Below are positions 6,213 to 14,264 of a DNA stretch of 24,364 nucleotides, one piece after another. Where the stretch lies: positions 1 through 24,364 of the forward strand of contig CAIJVL010000049.1 of assembly GCA_903824155.1 (NCBI GenBank), written 5' to 3'. Positions within the stretch are counted from its first letter, which is position 1. Each line of letters starts with the position of its first letter. This stretch comes from Candidatus Adlerbacteria bacterium (lineage in GTDB: Bacteria; Patescibacteriota; Minisyncoccia; Phycocordibacterales; SBAW01). The translations under genes were made by a program, and so were the position numbers. The notes beneath the pieces were generated by a model. The model was given only the letters and a program-made list of their open reading frames with translations, had not been told where the DNA came from and ran no database searches.

Positions 6213-7793
6213 TTACTTTGCAGCTTCCTCTAAACGCTTTACTACAAAGTCTTTGTTTAAGACGGAAAGGAACCAGCCTACTTTGGGGCCGTAGGATTTG
6301 CCTAAAAATGCCAGGTAGAGCGCACCAAACAATTCTGCAGGGGGGATGCTTGCTGACTCCTTTATTTCGTGCAGCTTGTGCTGCACCGCCTCTCCCGTTG
6401 GCATCGCAGTCCACTTTTCAATATAGGTAGCAAGCTCTTTGAGTGCTGCTTTTTGTGCATCGTTAAGGTTCTTAGCAGCTTCAGGCAGCTCATCCTGCAA
6501 TGTAAATACAAATTTCTCGGGAGCGCATTCCTCTATCCACGTTTTGGCGTACTCCGCGCGCTCGGCCAGCTCTGCTTTGTCGTTCTCAGTAAGCGGAGCG
6601 CCCTTGAGCGCCTCAATTTCTTTCTCAAGATTCAGATGCGGCATCTGCACGATAAACGCTACCTGCGAGAAGCGCGGCATAAAGGTATCAGGGGCTGGCA
6701 GCTTGCGCTCGGGATGGATTAATTCAAATAATTTGGCGTAATCGTCTTCAGTGTCGACCTTGTGCCCTTCAAACAGTTTGTCGTAGAGGTCATAGAGTAC
6801 CGGTATCGTGTCACCCTCCGGGTCAAAGTTAAATTGCTGGCCAATATCCTTGCCAAGCAAAGCAAGGCGGAATATTTTAGCCGGGATAAGCATTGCTATT
6901 TCGCTCGCGCTCGAGCCGCGACCTTTTGACGATGACATTTTTTTGCCGCCCACCAGCAAAAACTCGTACGGCACGTCTACTGGAGCCTCATAGTTAAAGA
7001 CTTCTTTAGCGATATGCAGCGCAACGTCGCGCGAGCCGCCGCGGGTAGAGTGGTCTTTACCGGCGCCCTCGACTGTTACGCTGTGGATCATCCACTTGGC
7101 AGGCCACTCAATCTTCCAGGGTAATTTTGCTTTGCCGCCAAACGGCGATACGCGCCCGCTAAAGCCGCAGCCTTTGGTGTACTCGACTTTGGTTGGGTAG
7201 CAATTAACTTGCACCGTTTCGCCATCCCACTCGGTCGAGTCTGTGGTGGTTACTTTGCCGCATTGCGGGCAGATAACATTGAGCGGCAGCCAGGTGTCTT
7301 TGCGCTCGCTGCCTGAAACCTCTTTATAAATTTTGCGAATGGTAGCGGCATTGTCCAGCGCTTTGCGGATAGCATCGTCCATCTTACCGCTCTCGTACCA
7401 TTCGCTGCCCCAATAAAACTGCGGATGAAAGCCGGCATTCTCTATCACCTCTTGAAACTCTTTGGCAAAATAGTCGGCAAAGCTCGCATAGCCCGGCGCG
7501 GGAGACGGGATATTTTTAAGCGGCATACCGAGGTACGGCTCGTATGTTTCGCGGTCGAGGTATACCGGTATGTCGTCCATAGGATCAAAGTCGTTATGCT
7601 CCCACAAAAAAGTGTTGGGTACGCCCTGTGCATCCAATGTTTCGTGTATTGCTCCATGTATGGCCGCGCCACGCATCGAACCTACATGTACCCTGCCTGA
7701 TACGGTCTTTTCATCTCGTATGACAATAGTGTCGCCATTAGCGCGTTTCTTAGCCTCAGCTGCAATTTCATCAGCCCAAAACATTCCCTCCAT
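6213..7793 (-). CDS. lysS: Lysyl-tRNA synthetase, class I
   Basis: Charges tRNA-Lys with lysine. This is the class I (archaeal-type, LysK) enzyme, unrelated to the class II LysRS of most bacteria. The 526-aa protein has the HIGH-type motif HVGS (36-39), the class I LysRS block WEHNDFDPMDD, a zinc-binding region with Cys 175, 178, 198 and 209, and the KMSKS-type loop KMSSS (285-289). The start is uncertain: ATG at 7793 (chosen, with AAGGG 4 nt upstream), ATG at 7784, or TTG at 7811. It stands alone, with a terminator after the stop, and is divergent from the small-gene island at 7890. Class I LysRS occurs in archaea, spirochaetes, some alphaproteobacteria and many Patescibacteria. Confidence 0.95.
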   Translation of the reverse strand: MEGMFWADEIAAEAKKRANGDTIVIRDEKTVSGRVHVGSMRGAAIHGAIHETLDAQGVPNTFLWEHNDFDPMDDIPVYLDRETYEPYLGMPLKNIPSPAPGYASFADYFAKEFQEVIENAGFHPQFYWGSEWYESGKMDDAIRKALDNAATIRKIYKEVSGSERKDTWLPLNVICPQCGKVTTTDSTEWDGETVQVNCYPTKVEYTKGCGFSGRVSPFGGKAKLPWKIEWPAKWMIHSVTVEGAGKDHSTRGGSRDVALHIAKEVFNYEAPVDVPYEFLLVGGKKMSSSKGRGSSASEIAMLIPAKIFRLALLGKDIGQQFNFDPEGDTIPVLYDLYDKLFEGHKVDTEDDYAKLFELIHPERKLPAPDTFMPRFSQVAFIVQMPHLNLEKEIEALKGAPLTENDKAELAERAEYAKTWIEECAPEKFVFTLQDELPEAAKNLNDAQKAALKELATYIEKWTAMPTGEAVQHKLHEIKESASIPPAELFGALYLAFLGKSYGPKVGWFLSVLNKDFVVKRLEEAAK

Positions 7794-7823
7794 CTTACCC
7801 TTATTTTGCAATAGTATTTAGAC

Positions 7824-7852
7824 TTGACTTTTCCTTAAAACTGGCCTATTAT
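7824..7852 (+). promoter_or_regulatory. Promoter of the frameshifted membrane-protein gene
   Basis: TTGACT (7824-7829), 17-nt spacer, TATTAT (7847-7852), with a short leader carrying AGGAGG. It lies in the 96-bp divergent region shared with lysS. Confidence 0.78.
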
Positions 7853-7889
7853 TTTTTCCAAAGCACATTCAAACCTACAGGAGGACGTA

Positions 7890-8388
7890 GTGGCTAAAAT
7901 ATCTGAATCTGAGAAAGAAAGACTGCTGAATCTGCGGGCGGAATATGCGGCACTTTTCACACATTTTCACTTTTTGCAGGGTTTACGCTTTGCAGTGTTG
8001 GGCGCATCCCTGCCAGTACTTGCGGGCCTCTATAACTACTACCGCATCGCATTCCCCCTTTGCACAAATACGGGCATTGCGTGATCATGTGTCAGTGGGT
8101 ATTGATCCGACTACTGCCATTGTAGTGGCCATTGTTGCAATAGGCGTACTTTATGGCGGGAGAAGCATTGAACGCGGCATAATGATACAAACAAAAAATG
8201 TGGTTGATCGCGGAACTACTATCGAGGCAACTCTGCAAATCAAGAGCGGAGCCTTCGGTAAATTGCAGTGGCGATTAGACTCATCGCGAACTCATCGTAT
8301 TACTGGCATAATAGATGTTGGATACATTATTGCCAGCATTATATCCTCAATTCTAATGATTTTGGGAATATGGGCAGCTTTTCGCTAG
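7890..8388 (+). pseudogene. Membrane protein gene split by a frameshift (about 165 aa if read through)
   Basis: A GTG start with AGGAGG 5 nt upstream opens a frame of 64 codons ending at 8084. The +1 frame then continues the same kind of protein to the TAG at 8386-8388. Joined at the CCCCC run 8054-8058, the product would have a charged N-terminus, a hydrophobic hairpin (span at about 31-53, then a second span in IDPTTAIVVAIVAIGVLYGG), a soluble segment, and a C-terminal span (VGYIIASIISSILMILGIW). The N-terminal block with THFHFLQGLRFAVLGASLPVLAGLYNYY looks like a conserved membrane-protein family, but I cannot name it. Options are a sequencing or assembly error in the homopolymer, a true pseudogene, or +1 frameshifting at CCC-C. 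Intact promoter, SD and frame after the break favour error or frameshifting over decay. Confidence 0.6.
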
Positions 8389-8400
8389 AAAGGAAACAAC

Positions 8401-8547
8401 ATGCGAGAGTATCCTAAGCTGGGAGATGACTCTTTCTCTCTTTTGAAAGAGGTGTACCGAGACAAGACTGCTTGGCCCGGGTATGGCTTCGCAGGACTCT
8501 TTGTAATATTTATTACCATAGCGGCTTTCAAGGCCATGTTCGGATAA
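8401..8547 (+). CDS. Small single-span membrane protein (48 aa)
   Basis: A 48-codon frame starting 12 nt after the previous gene, with AAAGGA 6 nt before the ATG. The N-terminal half is polar and charged (SLLKEVYRDKTAWPGY) and the C-terminal half is one hydrophobic span (GFAGLFVIFITIAAF) ending in KAMFG. A strong terminator follows 23 nt after the stop, so the gene shares a transcript with the frameshifted membrane-protein gene. The two may act together in the membrane. I do not recognise a family. The SD, the spacing and the position directly ahead of the terminator support it as real despite the short length. Confidence 0.65.
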   Translation: MREYPKLGDDSFSLLKEVYRDKTAWPGYGFAGLFVIFITIAAFKAMFG

Positions 8548-8570
8548 CTCACGCTATGGGCTTAGGCAAA

Positions 8571-8609
8571 ACCGCTCGGATTTATTTCCGGGCGGTCTTT
8601 CTTTTTTTA
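8571..8609 (+). terminator. Intrinsic terminator
   Basis: 9-bp stem ACCGCTCGG/CCGGGCGGT (one G-T pair), 8-nt AT loop, followed by CTTTCTTTTTTT. It ends the plus-strand two-gene unit. In the other direction it is followed by only four T, so it may help end greA transcripts. Confidence 0.85.
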
Positions 8610-8621
8610 TTTTTCTAACTT

Positions 8622-9086
8622 TTACTCAACCTTTAAGATTTTGTATTTTTGCGCTCCTTTTGGAGTGTTGAAGGAAAATTCGTCTCCCTTCTTTTTGCCA
8701 AGCAATGCATTGCCGAGCGGCGAGTGGTAGCTCACCTTCCCTTCCAAAATGTTGGCCTCTTCGGCGCCCACAATGGTGTAGGCATGCTTGTCGGTCGAGC
8801 CTATTTTAGTGACCTGAACGCTCGACCCCATACCGACGACGTCGGACTTGCTCGAGCGCACGATTTTTGCATTTTTAAGTATCGACTCCAGTTTTTGGAC
8901 GCGCTCCTCTACGGCAGCCTGCATCTCGCGCGCCTCTTGGTACTCGGCGTTTTCCGAAAGGTCGCCAAGCGAACGAGCATACTCAAGCTGCTCGGCTACT
9001 TCGCGGCGGCGCGTGGTGCGCAACTCGTCCAATTCCTTAGTAAGCTCCTCAAACTTCTCCTGCGAGATTAGTTCTTCTTTAGGCAT
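8622..9086 (-). CDS. greA: Transcription elongation factor GreA
   Basis: Rescues backtracked RNA polymerase by stimulating cleavage of the 3' end of the transcript. The 154-aa protein has the N-terminal coiled coil with the tip acidic residues in LGDLSENAEYQEAREMQ, and the C-terminal FKBP-like domain (IVGAEEANILEGKVSYHSPLGNALLGKKKGDEF). The start was placed at MPKEELIS, the normal GreA N-terminus; the frame is open 75 nt further up but that stretch covers the promoter. There is no SD. TTGACT, 16 nt, TACACT is found 11 nt before the ATG, so the leader would be only a few nt. Confidence 0.95.
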   Translation of the reverse strand: MPKEELISQEKFEELTKELDELRTTRRREVAEQLEYARSLGDLSENAEYQEAREMQAAVEERVQKLESILKNAKIVRSSKSDVVGMGSSVQVTKIGSTDKHAYTIVGAEEANILEGKVSYHSPLGNALLGKKKGDEFSFNTPKGAQKYKILKVE

Positions 9087-9097
9087 AATGAGCCATA

Positions 9098-9125
9098 AGT
9101 GTATACAAAAATGGGGCAAAGTCAA
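9098..9125 (-). promoter_or_regulatory. Promoter of greA (near-leaderless)
   Basis: TTGACT (9120-9125), 16-nt spacer, TACACT (9098-9103), then 11 nt to the ATG. An overlapping TATACA is an alternative -10 but would leave a 14-nt spacer. Confidence 0.5.
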
Positions 9126-9138
9126 TCCTATCCCCAGT

Positions 9139-10824
9139 CTATTGCAAATACTGCGGCGCATTAGCCTGCAGCCACATAAAGAATTGACCCGCTGCAGTGG
9201 GCGATTCTATCGAGGTTCCCGCAGGGCCCTTTTCCATCACTATAGCGTAAGCATATTTTGGGTTTTCATACGGCCAAAAACCGATCATCCAAGAGTTTTG
9301 GTACTCGTTATTGACGCCCACCTGCGCGGTGCCCGTTTTGGCGGCCACATGCACAAAATCGAACTTAACGGCGCCTGCAATACCGCTGACGACACCCTGC
9401 CGCATGCCCTCTCGCGCTATCTCAAAATTTTGCTCGGGCAAATTGAGCTGTGTAAATTGAGGTGTCGAGCTGGCAATCAAGGTCGGCGTAAGCAGTTTGC
9501 CGCTGTTGGCTATCGCAGCCGCCTCGCGCACCGCTTGGAGCGGCGTTATCTGCGTGCCGTATTGGCCTATAGCGGTGTGATACGTATCGCCAAGGCGCCA
9601 CGGATCGCCCGGGAAGTTTGCCTCTTTCCAAGCTATCGATGATATGACGCCGCTGGGCTGGGTAAAATTGGCAAGCCCGGTCGTGGTGCCAAAACCAAAC
9701 AGGCGCAAGTAGGTGTCTATTTTATCGATACCAATACCCGGCTGGCTTTGATAGCCACCGCCCACTTCGTAAAAGAACACATCAGAAGACACCGCAAGCG
9801 CATCGCGCACGGTCATGACGCCGTTGACCCGCCAGTCTTTAAACACGCTGGGATGCGCTTTATCGTATGGGTTGGGCACGCTGATGGAGCCGGTCGAAAC
9901 TATCTGCGTATTTTCGTTTATCACCCCTTCGGTGAGGCCTGCAACAGCCATGACTGGCTTTACGATCGAACCCGGCGAATAAAGCCCGTCGATTGCACGG
10001 TTAAGAAAAGGCAGATCGTGATTTTGATTGAGCGCATTAATGGCTGCCGTATCGCCATCGGTCAATGATTGAGAATCGTATTCGGGATACGTGGTCATTG
10101 CTAAAATTTCACCTGTTTGTACGTTCATCACGACACCGGCCGCACCATGAAAGCCCGACTGCTGCGCGATTTTGGCTATCGTGTCATAGAAGCCCTGCGT
10201 TACGTTCGCATCGACCGAAAGGGTGATCTTTTGTCCTGATTGCGGCGGTTTTTCGGTGCTCTCGGACACCACCTGTCCGCGCGCGTTGGTCTCGCTTAAC
10301 TTTTCGCCGTTAACGCCTGAGAGATCACTGTTATAGGCTTCTTCAACGCCGTCAACGCCCTGAAACACCTCGCGATAGTAGGTGCCGCTGGAGTCTTTAG
10401 CGGGAGGTTTTACGTAGCCGACAATATTTGATACACCGCGAAAGGCTGAGTACTTGCGCTGCGCAAATTCATCGGTGATGCTGGCGCGTTCGTTGTATGC
10501 GAGCGGTACCCCGTTGCGGTCTACAATAGTGCCTCGGTCGGCTACGATTACCTTTTGTTCGAGCTGGTTGTCAGTAGCCTGTTTGGCATAGGTAGCTCCT
10601 TCGGCTATCTGCAGCTGCCCCGCGCGCGCTACTAATATCAGGGAAAGAAAGGCCAAAAGGCAGCCCGCAAAGAAAAAGGAGCGGCGGGTAAGCGGCTGCT
10701 CCATACGGCCTTCAAAGCGGTCGCGGTCAAAGTCTGCTGGATTTTGAGCATCAAGCAGGATTTCGTCGGGATCTATCTCGGTGCGTATCCGCTTTCTGAA
10801 GCGCCAAGATCTGGGCAGGGACAT
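9139..10824 (-). CDS. mrdA: Elongation-specific transpeptidase PBP2
   Basis: Class B penicillin-binding protein that cross-links lateral-wall peptidoglycan together with the MreBCD system. The 561-aa protein has an unusually long charged cytoplasmic tail of about 46 residues, one membrane anchor (about 49-66), a pedestal domain with DRGTIVDRNG (96-105), and a transpeptidase domain with S286-IVK, S346-SD (the SxD variant common in PBP2) and K496-TGT. It follows mreB-mreC-mreD, the standard context of mrdA. An extended -10 (TGTTATACT) ends exactly 6 nt before the ATG, within the gap after mreD, so the gene likely also has its own leaderless promoter. A rodA partner is not in the window. Confidence 0.93.
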   Translation of the reverse strand: MSLPRSWRFRKRIRTEIDPDEILLDAQNPADFDRDRFEGRMEQPLTRRSFFFAGCLLAFLSLILVARAGQLQIAEGATYAKQATDNQLEQKVIVADRGTIVDRNGVPLAYNERASITDEFAQRKYSAFRGVSNIVGYVKPPAKDSSGTYYREVFQGVDGVEEAYNSDLSGVNGEKLSETNARGQVVSESTEKPPQSGQKITLSVDANVTQGFYDTIAKIAQQSGFHGAAGVVMNVQTGEILAMTTYPEYDSQSLTDGDTAAINALNQNHDLPFLNRAIDGLYSPGSIVKPVMAVAGLTEGVINENTQIVSTGSISVPNPYDKAHPSVFKDWRVNGVMTVRDALAVSSDVFFYEVGGGYQSQPGIGIDKIDTYLRLFGFGTTTGLANFTQPSGVISSIAWKEANFPGDPWRLGDTYHTAIGQYGTQITPLQAVREAAAIANSGKLLTPTLIASSTPQFTQLNLPEQNFEIAREGMRQGVVSGIAGAVKFDFVHVAAKTGTAQVGVNNEYQNSWMIGFWPYENPKYAYAIVMEKGPAGTSIESPTAAGQFFMWLQANAPQYLQ

Positions 10825-10830
10825 AGGCCC

Positions 10831-10839
10831 AGTATAACA
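10831..10839 (-). promoter_or_regulatory. Extended -10 promoter of mrdA (leaderless)
   Basis: TGTTATACT on the minus strand (TGn plus TATACT, hexamer at 10831-10836). Six nt separate the hexamer from the ATG at 10824, so the predicted +1 is at the start codon. Confidence 0.65.
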
Positions 10840-10842
10840 AAA

Positions 10843-11130
10843 TTAGAGCAATCCTGTGTCTCCTTTGCGAAAATACACCGACAAATAGTACTGCAGCGCG
10901 CAAGTCACGAAAGCGAGCAGCATGAACGGCACAGAAAGCCAGTACAAGCGGCCGACCGGCGCGCCATACGTTACATCCATAAAGATTCCTATGACAATTG
11001 CAACGGCATACTGCCCTGTTGCAGCAGCAAGCAAAAGCCCGAGCAAAGCCAGCGGCCAAAAGGAAAGGATTAATCCTGCCGCAAGTGCAGCAAAAGAAAT
11101 AACGCTAAATATGAGTCTGGACCTGTACAT
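10843..11130 (-). CDS. mreD: MreD-like rod-shape membrane protein
   Basis: Integral membrane protein of 95 aa with three to four hydrophobic spans and the MreD-like signature IGIFMDVTYGAPVG (compare the family's GLLLDLxYGxPLG). MreD is a membrane partner of MreC in the elongasome. At 95 residues it is much shorter than the usual 160-180, so it is a reduced form. The start is set at the ATG 11130, giving a 26-nt overlap with mreC; an upstream in-frame start at 11199 would give an implausible N-terminus inside mreC. The call leans on position between mreC and mrdA as much as on sequence. Confidence 0.62.
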   Translation of the reverse strand: MYRSRLIFSVISFAALAAGLILSFWPLALLGLLLAAATGQYAVAIVIGIFMDVTYGAPVGRLYWLSVPFMLLAFVTCALQYYLSVYFRKGDTGLL

Positions 11131-11881
11131 ATTGCAAAGAAAAGATATTGACCGGCATTTGCATATAAAGCGTTTCAAAAGAAGAGCCACTTGGTGCATC
11201 GATGTGCGTTATACTGCCTAATACTTCATTGTTGAGTCCTGGTATGACCACGGGGTCTCCAATGGCAGCGGTTGAACCGGCAGGCACTTCGCCTGAAAGC
11301 GATCCGGCGCCCTGTCCGACCAACGAAAGAGGTATAACGCTGCCTATAGTGGCTTTAGGCGCTACCTGCGCATCATACGTGCGCCCTGGCGCCGAAAAGA
11401 GGCTCACGCGCGAAGTAGTTGGGTATGCATCGCTTATTACTCCTATGGCCAGCGTGCCGCCTCCAAATACCAGATCACCCGGGGCGATGCCGCTGTCCTC
11501 TCCTGCGTCAATTAGAAGTGTATCGTACGGCAAACCAGGAGGACGCTGCAGCACGGCGCCCAGCACTTGCGTAGAAGTTTGCGGCCTGTCCAACAATTTT
11601 TTAAGCGCTATATTTTGGCTATACAAAGCGTCTCGGTCGGCAAGTGCCGCACTTGTTGAGGCAAGCTCGGCCGTAAGTGTGCTTACTTCGGAGCTCGCAA
11701 GCGCGTTGCGCAAGCGCAACACCGGCGCGCCGAGCTGCCACACTACGCCGCCGAGCGGTTTTTGCCAGTAGATAACTGCCGCGCTCAAAAGCACCAGTGC
11801 CACAAGCAATGACACGGGCCCCTGCCAGAGCGAGCGCCGGCGATTTTTCAGTGAGCGGTCAAACGGATTAGGAGATATCAT
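11105..11881 (-). CDS. mreC: Rod shape-determining protein MreC
   Basis: Bitopic protein linking cytoplasmic MreB filaments to the periplasmic cell-wall synthases. The 258-aa protein has a cytoplasmic tail, one membrane span (about 21-43), a coiled coil (about 62-95, with SSEVSTLTAELASTSAALADRD) and the MreC beta-barrel region with the typical VLGAVLQRPPGLPYDTLLIDAGEDSGI, GDLVFG, GVISDAYPTTSRVSLFS and VVIPGLN blocks. Its start overlaps the end of mreB by 14 nt and its end overlaps mreD by 26 nt, so the three genes are tightly coupled. Confidence 0.93.
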   Translation of the reverse strand: MISPNPFDRSLKNRRRSLWQGPVSLLVALVLLSAAVIYWQKPLGGVVWQLGAPVLRLRNALASSEVSTLTAELASTSAALADRDALYSQNIALKKLLDRPQTSTQVLGAVLQRPPGLPYDTLLIDAGEDSGIAPGDLVFGGGTLAIGVISDAYPTTSRVSLFSAPGRTYDAQVAPKATIGSVIPLSLVGQGAGSLSGEVPAGSTAAIGDPVVIPGLNNEVLGSITHIDAPSGSSFETLYMQMPVNIFSLQYVQVQTHI

Positions 11882-12923
11882 CGTCGTTTTCGAGGAATAC
11901 GTCGCGGTGCGCGTCCAAATTTTCTAAAATAACGCCGGTGCCGCGTGCAACCGCGCTTAAAGGATCGTCGGCAACAATTACCGGCACTTTGAGCCACTGC
12001 GAAAGAAGCTGGTCGAGCCCTTTAAGCAAAGCGCCGCCGCCCACCAACACGATGCCTGATTTCATAATATCGGAAAGAATTTCGGGCGGAGTCGTTTCGA
12101 GCACCTCGCGCACGCTCTCAACGAGCGAATCTATCGACTGCGATATCGCCTCGCGCACGTCCTGGTCGGTCACTAAGACCTCGCGCGGCAAACCCGTAAT
12201 AAGGTCGCGGCCGCGAATCAGTGCTTCGAGGCGCTCGCCACCTTCCAGCACCGAGCCTATCGCCATTTTTACGTTCTCTGCCGTTTTTTCGCCAATTAAT
12301 AGTTTAAATTCGCTGCGTACGTGGCTAATGATGTCCTGATTTAATTTATCGCCCGCAATGCGCAAGTTTTTTGAGCGGACAATGCCGCCGAGCGATATCA
12401 CTGCAATGTCGGAGTTGCCGCCGCCGATGTCTACCAGCATGCTGCCCATCGCCTCGCGCACCGGCAACCTGATGCCAAGCGCGGCTGCCATCGGCTCTTC
12501 CACAATATGCACCTCGCGGGCGCCGGCGTTTTGGGCGGCGTCGCGCACGGCGCGGATCTCGACGTTGGTGATGCCGGAAGGTACGCCGATAACCGCGCGC
12601 GGGCCCAGCATCTTGTGCGAGGCTCCTTGCGCACGGTTAATAAGGTACGCGAGCATCTCTTCGGTTGCCTCAAAGTCAGAGACTACGCCGTCGATAAGCG
12701 GCCGCACGGCTATTAAGTGCCCCGGTGTGCGACCAAGCATCGCTTTGGCAGTTGCGCCAACGGCTACCACTTGCCCTGTCTTTTGATTAACCGCAACAAC
12801 CGACGGTTCATTAACGACAATGCCTTTGCCGCGCAGATACACCAGCGTGTTAGCGGTACCTAAATCGATACCAACATCGTTGGAGAGAAGAGGCAAAAGG
12901 CGATTTGAAATAAAGTTAGGCAT
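11868..12923 (-). CDS. mreB: Rod shape-determining protein MreB (mreBCD copy)
   Basis: Actin-like ATPase that forms membrane-bound filaments and guides lateral wall synthesis. The 351-aa protein has phosphate-1 motif IDLGTANTLVY (19-29), the catalytic-region HIVEEPMAAALG (139-150), phosphate-2 motif DIGGGNSD (165-172), and the adenosine motif SGIVLVGGGALLKGLDQLL. Phosphate-2 has Asn where MreB normally has Thr. The N-terminal MPNFISNRLLPLL may be an amphipathic membrane-binding helix. This copy is followed by mreC and mreD. It starts 34 nt after proS with no clear promoter of its own, so it may be co-transcribed with proS. Confidence 0.94.
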   Translation of the reverse strand: MPNFISNRLLPLLSNDVGIDLGTANTLVYLRGKGIVVNEPSVVAVNQKTGQVVAVGATAKAMLGRTPGHLIAVRPLIDGVVSDFEATEEMLAYLINRAQGASHKMLGPRAVIGVPSGITNVEIRAVRDAAQNAGAREVHIVEEPMAAALGIRLPVREAMGSMLVDIGGGNSDIAVISLGGIVRSKNLRIAGDKLNQDIISHVRSEFKLLIGEKTAENVKMAIGSVLEGGERLEALIRGRDLITGLPREVLVTDQDVREAISQSIDSLVESVREVLETTPPEILSDIMKSGIVLVGGGALLKGLDQLLSQWLKVPVIVADDPLSAVARGTGVILENLDAHRDVFLENDDDIS

Positions 12924-12957
12924 ACGGGTATGTGCGAACGCGGCTTATCTGAAAGGC

Positions 12958-14205
12958 CTACGAGGTCAGGCGTCCGATCAATTCTGAAAGGCTTTTGTGT
13001 TCAACTTTGCCGCTTACGCGCTCGACGCACTCGAACTTGCCGGCAGCCAGAGTTTTTTCCGAAACAACAATGCGCAGCGGAATGCCTATAAGATCCGAGT
13101 CGGCAAACTTCTCGCCTGCGCGAGCGTCGCGGTCGTCCCACAGCACTTCGACGCCCGCCGAGGTTAATTCGCGATACAGCTCGGCCGCTTCGGTATGTAC
13201 ATCGGCGTTGTCACTGGTTATCTCAATAAGATGCACGCGAAATGGCGCAACCTCTTCGGGCCAAACGATTCCTTTGGCGTCGGCAAATACTTCGACGATA
13301 GTGCCCATCAGGCGCGTCGTGCCCATGCCGTAACAGCCGACTATCGGGTAATGATCAGAGCCATCTTCGGCCTTGTAGGTAAAACCAAATGCTTTCGGAT
13401 ATTTTTGGCCAAGGTCAAACACGTTGCCTGCTTCGACTGCTTTGGCTTTTTGTAGTTTGGTCTGCCCGCACTTGGGGCACGCGTCGCCCTCGGCATTTTT
13501 TGCAACTTCGACATTGGCGCAATAGTCACACTTGTCGCAATACAATATATCGTCCTCGCCGGCGTCGGTGAGCACCATGAACTCGTAGGATATTTTCTCG
13601 CTAAAGCTGCCGCCGGAGGCTTCGGTCGCCTTGGCATCCAAGTTGCAGCGCTTGTAGATCTTGAAATACGCCTCCTTAACTATTTCGTAGTAACGGTCAA
13701 AGTCATCCTGAGTGGTGTGAAAGCTGTACATATCCTTCATGCCGAACTCGCGCCCGCGCATGATGCCGCTCTTGGCGCGCAGCTCGTCGCGGTACTTCTG
13801 GCCTATTTGATACAGCGCGATAGGCAGGTCTTTGTACGAGTGCGCGTACTGCTGCGCAATTGGCGTTACGATCTCTTCTTCGCTCTGGCCCAGCGCATAC
13901 TCCTTTTCGGTGCGGCTTTGTATCTTAAACAGCACGTCGACGCCGTCCCACGCGCCGGTTTGCTTCCACGGTTCGCTCGGATGCAGCGTCGCCATGCGCA
14001 GCTCCTGCCCGCCTATTTTGTCCATCTCTGCGCGGATGATATTTTCAATCTTAGTTAAAACGCGGCGGCCCAGCGGCAGGTAGGAGTACACGCCGGCCAT
14101 TTCTTTGTGGACATATCCGGCGCGTATAAGCAGCTGCGCGTTTTTAGAAACCTCGTCCGAAGGCGCCTCGCGGCGGGTTTTGGTAAAAAGCTGTGATTGA
14201 CGCAT
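12958..14205 (-). CDS. proS: Prolyl-tRNA synthetase, short bacterial form
   Basis: Class II synthetase that charges tRNA-Pro. The 415-aa protein has the N-terminal RQSQLFTKTRREAP block, motif 2 (RGREFGMKDMYSF, 150-162), motif 3 (GCYGMGTTRL, 290-299) and a C-terminal anticodon-binding domain. Between motifs 2 and 3 the large Ala-tRNA-Pro editing (INS) domain is missing; a zinc-ribbon-like piece with Cys 223, 226, 229 and 243, 246 stands there. The ATG at 14205 was chosen over a GTG at 14214 because the promoter (TTGCCC, 17 nt, TACAAT) ends right at that GTG. No SD is present, so the mRNA is probably nearly leaderless. No separate editing protein is seen in the window. Confidence 0.95.
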   Translation of the reverse strand: MRQSQLFTKTRREAPSDEVSKNAQLLIRAGYVHKEMAGVYSYLPLGRRVLTKIENIIRAEMDKIGGQELRMATLHPSEPWKQTGAWDGVDVLFKIQSRTEKEYALGQSEEEIVTPIAQQYAHSYKDLPIALYQIGQKYRDELRAKSGIMRGREFGMKDMYSFHTTQDDFDRYYEIVKEAYFKIYKRCNLDAKATEASGGSFSEKISYEFMVLTDAGEDDILYCDKCDYCANVEVAKNAEGDACPKCGQTKLQKAKAVEAGNVFDLGQKYPKAFGFTYKAEDGSDHYPIVGCYGMGTTRLMGTIVEVFADAKGIVWPEEVAPFRVHLIEITSDNADVHTEAAELYRELTSAGVEVLWDDRDARAGEKFADSDLIGIPLRIVVSEKTLAAGKFECVERVSGKVEHKSLSELIGRLTS

Positions 14206-14214
14206 AATCCACAC

Positions 14215-14243
14215 ATTGTACTAGCTAAACCATATGCGGGCAA
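14215..14243 (-). promoter_or_regulatory. Promoter of proS (near-leaderless)
   Basis: TTGCCC (14238-14243), 17-nt spacer, TACAAT (14215-14220), then 9 nt to the ATG. The predicted leader is 2-3 nt. Confidence 0.65.
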
Positions 14244-14264
14244 AAGGCCCCTTTGAGCGCCTTT
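14242..14264 (-). terminator. Possible weak terminator after rseP
   Basis: 6-bp stem AAAGGC/GCCTTT followed on the minus strand by TTTTGCCC. It overlaps both the rseP stop codon and the -35 of proS. The stem is short, so termination would be partial at best. Confidence 0.35.

Noticed and set aside
6024..6233. Alternative 69-aa frame overlapping the small gene at 5948
   Set aside because: It has no SD and runs through the terminator hairpin into the end of lysS; the 5948 frame has a good SD and stops before the terminator.
13341..13410. Third copy of the holB palindrome (a CCAAGGTC match within proS)
   Set aside because: Only a half site of 7-8 bases with no inverted arm; chance match.
14206..14214. 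GTG start for proS three codons upstream
   Set aside because: It would begin directly after the -10 hexamer, before any possible transcription start.
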